A DNA stretch of 64,000 bases from JASBTN01 sp965228805 (GTDB lineage: Bacteria; Pseudomonadota; Alphaproteobacteria; Rhodobacterales; Rhodobacteraceae): assembly GCF_965228805.1 (NCBI RefSeq), contig NZ_CBDDIE010000003.1, positions 1,426,001 through 1,490,000 of the forward strand, in the 5' to 3' direction. Of this stretch, positions 60,439 through 64,000 are shown piece after piece. The notes under the pieces are model-generated. The model searched no databases. It had not been told where the DNA came from and saw nothing but the letters and a program-made list of their open reading frames with translations. Numbering within the stretch: position 1 is the stretch's first letter; the number at the start of each line of letters is the position of its first letter. The translations under genes were made by a program, and so were the position numbers.

Positions 60439-61530
60439 ATGAACCGACTGATTCTGACGCTTTGCCTGCTTGTTGCGGCGGGAACGAGCCTGTTCGTGGC
60501 CGGCCCGGTGCTGGCCCAGGACACCCAGACCGCCGAGACGCTGCGGGTAACCACGGTGACCCGCCCACCGTTTTCGCTGGAGCAGGACGGGGCGCAGACC
60601 GGCTACAGCCTCGACCTCTGGGCTGCGCTGATGGAGGCCATCGGGCGCGACTATGAAATCATGCGTGTCGACGCCTTTGCGCAGATGCTGACCGAGGTGC
60701 AGGCGGGCAATGCCGATGCGGCGGTGGCCAATATCTCGATCACCGCCGGGCGTGAGGCGGTGCTGGATTTCTCGCAACCGATCTTCGAAGGCGGTTTGCA
60801 GATCATGGTCCCGGCGGATGGTAGCTCCGGCAGCCCGCTGATGCGGGCGCTGTTCAACCGCGACCTGATGATTGCCATCGCCCTGGCCTTTGCCGCGCTT
60901 CTGGGCGTCGGCATGTTGATGTGGCGATTCGAGCGCCGCGCGCAGCCCTATTTCGACCACGACGCCAAGGGGGCGATGTTCCCGGCCTTCTGGTGGGCAC
61001 TGAACCTGGTGGTGAACGGCGGGTTCGAGGAACGCGTGCCGCGCACGCCGATGGGGCGCCTGTTCGGCGTGACCCTGGTGGTCTCATCCCTGTTCATCGT
61101 CTCGGTCTTCGTCGCCCATATCACAGCCGCAATGACCATTGATGCGATCCAGGGGTCGGTAAATTCGATCAACGACCTCTATGGCAAGCGGGTCGGCACC
61201 ACGCGCGGCTCCACCGCCTCGGCCTTCCTGAACCGCCGCGACCTGCCGCATCAGGAATTCGCCGACCTCGACGCGCTGATCGACGCTTTCGAGGCGGGCG
61301 AGCTGGACGGGGTCGTGTTCGATGCACCGATCCTGGCCCATTACGTCAACACCTCCGGTGCGGGGCTTGGCCAACTGGTCGGCCCGGTCTTCCTGCGTGA
61401 AAACTACGGCATTGCCCTGCAGTCCGGCTCGGACCTGGCCGAACCCTTGAACCGCGCCCTGCTGGCCCTGCGCGAAGACGGCACGATTGAGGCTCTGCGG
61501 GTGAAGTGGTTTGGCACCGGCGCGCGGTAG
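60439..61530 (+). CDS. Ionotropic glutamate receptor-like (GluR0-type) ligand-binding channel protein
   Basis: This 363-residue protein has a signal peptide (about 1-26), a first half-lobe of an SBP_bac_3 amino-acid-binding domain (LRVTTVTRPPFSLEQD, GYSLDLWAALMEAIG), then a transmembrane helix (IAIALAFAALLGVGMLM), a re-entrant pore segment (184-198), a second helix (LFGVTLVVSSLFIVSVFVAHI) and the second half-lobe (GKRVGTTRGSTASAFL to the end). This S1-TM-pore-TM-S2 order is that of prokaryotic glutamate receptors. The pore reads FWWALNLVVNGGFEE and lacks the TVGYGD potassium filter. The ligand is probably an amino acid. Confidence 0.88.
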   Translation: MNRLILTLCLLVAAGTSLFVAGPVLAQDTQTAETLRVTTVTRPPFSLEQDGAQTGYSLDLWAALMEAIGRDYEIMRVDAFAQMLTEVQAGNADAAVANISITAGREAVLDFSQPIFEGGLQIMVPADGSSGSPLMRALFNRDLMIAIALAFAALLGVGMLMWRFERRAQPYFDHDAKGAMFPAFWWALNLVVNGGFEERVPRTPMGRLFGVTLVVSSLFIVSVFVAHITAAMTIDAIQGSVNSINDLYGKRVGTTRGSTASAFLNRRDLPHQEFADLDALIDAFEAGELDGVVFDAPILAHYVNTSGAGLGQLVGPVFLRENYGIALQSGSDLAEPLNRALLALREDGTIEALRVKWFGTGAR

Positions 61531-61619
61531 GGTTTTGGTAAACAGGTCAGGTTAGCCGGGCTGGACGCGCCGCGCGCGTGGGCGTACCTTCGAGGCAAAC
61601 AAACCTTGAGGATATGCCC

Positions 61620-62222
61620 ATGCGCAAATTTCTAGCCGCCCTTTTCATGCTGCCCCTGGCCGCCTGTTTCGATGCCTCCATTTCCATCAGCTTCCTGGAC
61701 AATGAAAACGCCGAGATGAATGCGGTGATGACCATGGGGCCGGAGTTTTACGGGATGATGGCCCAGTCGGGCGAAGACCCGTGCGAGGAAGGTGTGGGAG
61801 AGGCGCAGGCCGATGGCTCCTTCATCTGCACGATCTCGGAACAGGATACGATCGACAACCTGATTGCCCAGGTGAATGCGCCGTCTGACCCGGCAGATGC
61901 CGAGTCGCCCACCACCGGCATGGCCGAGGGCTATTCGATCGAGCGTCTCGATGCCGAGACTGTGCGCGTGTCCTTCGACCTGTCCGAGATGATGAATGAC
62001 AGCAAGCCCGACGAGGACCTGGGAGACATGGAGGAGATGCTGCGCGCTGCCTTCATGGGCCATGCGATCACCATGAACGTTTCGGGCGCCGAGATTGTCG
62101 AGACCAACGGCACCCTGTCGGAGGACGGCAAGACCGCAACCTTCGTGATCCCGCTGGAAAAGATGCTGGATGAGGATCCGGGCCTGCCGCCCAGCTTCGA
62201 CGTCACCGTCAAGACGCAGTAA
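61620..62222 (+). CDS. Lipoprotein of unknown function
   Basis: The protein is 200 residues from the ATG at 61620; GAGGA lies 8 nt upstream, better placed than for the ATG at 61614. It opens with a lipoprotein signal peptide MRKFLAALFMLPLAAC (lipobox LAAC). The mature part is acidic and methionine-rich with two cysteines (EDPCEE, FICTI) and no motif I know. A rho-independent terminator follows 25 bp after the stop. Confidence 0.7.
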   Translation: MRKFLAALFMLPLAACFDASISISFLDNENAEMNAVMTMGPEFYGMMAQSGEDPCEEGVGEAQADGSFICTISEQDTIDNLIAQVNAPSDPADAESPTTGMAEGYSIERLDAETVRVSFDLSEMMNDSKPDEDLGDMEEMLRAAFMGHAITMNVSGAEIVETNGTLSEDGKTATFVIPLEKMLDEDPGLPPSFDVTVKTQ

Positions 62223-62225
62223 GCG

Positions 62226-62858
62226 TCAGCCGATCAAGTCACGCACAACGCCCGGCAAATCGCCGGGCGTTTCGCATTTCACGGTGGCCTGTACGTGTTC
62301 CTCGGGCGTGCCATAGCCCCATGTCACGGCGATGGACCGCATGCCGACCTTGGCCGCCGCGGTGAAATCGTGATGCCGGTCACCGACCATGACGCAGGAG
62401 GCCGGATCGTCCCCGGTCAGCTCCAGCGCGTAGGCCAGCAGCTCGCCCTTGTCATTGCGTGTGCCGTCCATCTCGGGCCCGAACTCGTGGGTCAGGAAAC
62501 GCGCCAGGTCGAAATGCGCGGTGATGCGCCGGGCATAGACATGGGGCTTGGCGGTGGCCAGGTGCAGGGTCTGCCCTGCGTCTCGCAAAGCGGCCAGCGC
62601 CTCGGGAATGCCGTCATAGACCCGGTTGTTGAACAGCCCGCCGGTGGCATATACCGCACGATAGGCGTCCAGCGCGGCCTCCGGATCCGGGGCACCCAGC
62701 TTGGCAAACGTGTCGATCAGGGCCGGGCCGATGGCCCAGGTGAGCGTCTCGGCGGGCGGGCAATCCAGCCCCAGCGAGGTCATTGCATGCACGATCGAGC
62801 CGGTGATCCCCGGCTTGGGATCGGTCAGGGTTCCGTCAAGGTCCAGAAAGACCGTCAC
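62226..62858 (-). CDS. HAD-superfamily hydrolase (phosphoglycolate phosphatase-like)
   Basis: The protein is 210 residues from a GTG at 62858 that overlaps the previous gene's stop by 4 bp. HAD motif I is VFLDLDGTLTDPKPG, motif II is in LATAKPHVYA and motif IV is CVMVGDRHHDFTAAA. It resembles phosphoglycolate/pyrophosphatase-like HAD proteins (C1 cap), but the substrate is unknown. Its last codons contain the hairpin that may terminate the convergent lipoprotein gene. Confidence 0.85.
   Translation of the reverse strand: MTVFLDLDGTLTDPKPGITGSIVHAMTSLGLDCPPAETLTWAIGPALIDTFAKLGAPDPEAALDAYRAVYATGGLFNNRVYDGIPEALAALRDAGQTLHLATAKPHVYARRITAHFDLARFLTHEFGPEMDGTRNDKGELLAYALELTGDDPASCVMVGDRHHDFTAAAKVGMRSIAVTWGYGTPEEHVQATVKCETPGDLPGVVRDLIG
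62248..62273 (+). terminator. Rho-independent terminator for the lipoprotein gene
   Basis: AACGCCCGGC and GCCGGGCGTT are perfect 10-bp arms around AAATC, ending in TTTC. It lies inside the 3' coding end of the convergent HAD gene. Confidence 0.65.
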
Positions 62859-63199
62859 GCGTCCTCGCCGTCGTAAAGCGGGTCCATCTGCGCCACCACG
62901 ACCGAGTTCTCGATCAAGGCGCGGGTCATCAGCTCGCGCTCTTCCTGCGGGATCTCGTGGCCCATTTCCTCGCGGTCCGACAGGGTGCCGTAGCCGGTCA
63001 CGTCCAGCGGCGCCAGCTCTGCCTGTTTCAGGATCGCCACGGTCTCGCGCACCGCTTCGGCCTCGTCCACGCCGCTGGCATAGCACAGCATGGCCGCACC
63101 CGTGGCGTCGGGCGGTAGCCCGTCCCCGTCCTTGCGGCCGACCTGAACCAGCAGCGTATAGACCTGCTGTTCGCGTTTCTTCTTGGTTTTCTCGCTCAT
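62855..63199 (-). CDS. Conserved hypothetical protein
   Basis: This 114-residue soluble protein begins MSEKTKKKREQQVYTLLVQVG and is charged throughout, with ASGVDEAEAVRETVAILKQAELAPLDVTGYG and a C-terminal EENERELMTRA-like helix (EERELMTRALIENSVVV). No signal peptide, membrane span or catalytic motif is visible. It overlaps the HAD gene start by 4 bp (GTGA), so the two are translationally coupled. I do not recognise the family. Confidence 0.7.
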   Translation of the reverse strand: MSEKTKKKREQQVYTLLVQVGRKDGDGLPPDATGAAMLCYASGVDEAEAVRETVAILKQAELAPLDVTGYGTLSDREEMGHEIPQEERELMTRALIENSVVVAQMDPLYDGEDA

Positions 63200-63253
63200 G
63201 CCCCGCCCATACGCTTGCGGGGCGTGAGGATCAAGGGGGCAAGGGATGTGCGC

Positions 63254-64000
63254 TTATGGCCGCCCGGTGAAATCGCGGCTGACCGTGCCCTTGAAGCAGC
63301 GCGGGAAGAAGGGAAAGCTCTCGGTCGCGAAATAGGTATAGCTGCCGTTAACCACGGCGCCGTTGCATTCGTCCAGATTGCCGCTTCCCGCGACAAATTC
63401 GTAATCCTCGACATAGGTGCCGTCGTAATGCCCGCCGGGGTTCAGCCCGCCAGAGGGGCGGTGGCCGGATTTCAGCCGCCAGGAACTCTGCGCGCTGGCG
63501 CTTGCATGGATCTCGAACCCGTCGGCGCCGTAGCCGATCAGGCTGCCTGGCATCGCCTCGGTCCAGATTTTGGCTGGCGCGTGGTAGTGGTAAAGCCCCC
63601 GGTGATCCACATGGGCGTTGGCATGATCCATGCCCAGATCTGCGCCCATCCCCTCGACCCGCCAGCCCGAGGCGCGGTTGCGCGAGAACCCGTGCCGCCC
63701 GTTCGGATCATAATACTCCGCCGTGCCCGGGCGCAGCAAGATACCGGTGAGCGTGACGCCGGAGGTATGCACACGCGTGGTGGTGCGGCCGGTGAGTTCC
63801 GGTGTGGCATCGACGCAGACAGTCAGGCTCTGCGCCTGGAACCGGTTCGGATTGCCTCGGGTGGGGAACTGACCGATGGCATGATCCGGCGTGGCATTCG
63901 ACTGAATGCAGCGCCTGTCGCCCTGCACGGTCATGCTGCTTTGGTTGTTGGCGGCCTGGGCGGCGAAGCCCGCCAGGATCAGGGTGCCCAGAATGATAAT
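63254..64000 (-). CDS. YHYH-domain exported protein, 5' end beyond window
   Basis: The reading frame is open to the right edge: the first visible codons encode IIILGTLILAGFAAQAA, the hydrophobic part of a signal peptide, so the start is outside the window. The mature part is 230-odd residues with the YHYH motif in HRGLYHYHAPAKIW, preceded by HGFSRNRASGW and HANAHVDHRG, and followed by GYGADGFEIHASASAQSSW. Cysteines CIQS, VCVD, ECNG and RCF may form disulfides. YHYH proteins bind metal in related species; the function is unknown. Confidence 0.8.
   Translation of the reverse strand: MIILGTLILAGFAAQAANNQSSMTVQGDRRCIQSNATPDHAIGQFPTRGNPNRFQAQSLTVCVDATPELTGRTTTRVHTSGVTLTGILLRPGTAEYYDPNGRHGFSRNRASGWRVEGMGADLGMDHANAHVDHRGLYHYHAPAKIWTEAMPGSLIGYGADGFEIHASASAQSSWRLKSGHRPSGGLNPGGHYDGTYVEDYEFVAGSGNLDECNGAVVNGSYTYFATESFPFFPRCFKGTVSRDFTGRP

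Noticed and set aside
1..64000. tRNA, rRNA or CRISPR loci
   Set aside because: No cloverleaf-like sequences, rRNA segments or regularly spaced repeats were seen on either strand.

Overview
The window is GC-rich chromosomal DNA of an alphaproteobacterium, most likely a marine Rhodobacteraceae (Roseobacter group) strain. The signs are the trcR (DUF1013) cell-cycle regulator, the gpmI-envC-ctpA block, RTX and Hint_2 proteins, GAAC-N7-GAAC-type SOS spacing, and short intergenic dyads of a kind I associate with this family. No rRNA, tRNA, CRISPR array, phage or recognisable transposase gene was seen. Both ends cut through genes: an RTX protein at the left and a YHYH-domain protein at the right.

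Layout. 1-3.9 kb: two divergent RTX proteins, one a serralysin-type zinc protease, which need a type I secretion system not present here. 4.0-9.0 kb: an ABC-dependent capsular polysaccharide export locus, with glycosyltransferase and permease on one strand and PCP, ATPase and OPX lipoprotein on the other. 9.0-15.4 kb: trhO, an NAD salvage pair (pncA, pncB), a kinase plus class III phospho-lyase-like pair, arfB, and a structured intergenic element. 15.4-25.3 kb: yhhQ, a phytase-like esterase, mepA, two transporter or membrane genes, a thioesterase, recQ, yaaA and a hybrid histidine kinase. 25.5-33.9 kb: a probable operon of alpha-2-macroglobulin, pbpC and an FGE/SUMF1-like gene. 34-41 kb: trcR, RNase T2, a cysteine-synthase-like enzyme with a divergent HxlR regulator, then gpmI-envC-ctpA. 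41-50 kb: an ATPase, gph, a thioredoxin-like protein, a degenerate metallo-beta-lactamase fold protein, rpe, a GNAT, a shortened dnaE2 and rppH. 50-57 kb: Lrp/MFS divergon, rhodanese, lytic transglycosylase, rnr, a DUF2064 protein and dapE. 57.6-64 kb: two Hint-domain proteins, a glutamate-receptor-like channel protein, a lipoprotein, a HAD phosphatase and the YHYH protein.

How the genes fit together. Much of the content concerns the envelope: capsule export, murein enzymes (mepA, pbpC, envC, mltB, dapE), the A2M protease trap paired with PbpC, and secreted RTX or Hint proteins. The rest is RNA metabolism and ribosome rescue (trhO, arfB, rnr, rppH, RNase T2), DNA repair (recQ, dnaE2) and central metabolism (gpmI, rpe, gph, pncAB).

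Most worth a second look: (i) a minus-strand intergenic element at about 15.19-15.37 kb with a very long Shine-Dalgarno match, a 13-codon ORF, three hairpins and an 8-bp long-range pairing that could mask the Shine-Dalgarno; (ii) two copies, 11 kb apart, of a structured repeat in which the final stem differs in sequence but stays perfectly paired around an identical loop; (iii) a GluR0-like protein without the usual potassium filter; (iv) a dnaE2 lacking its C-terminal domain; (v) a pair of Hint proteins, one without the Hint cysteine.
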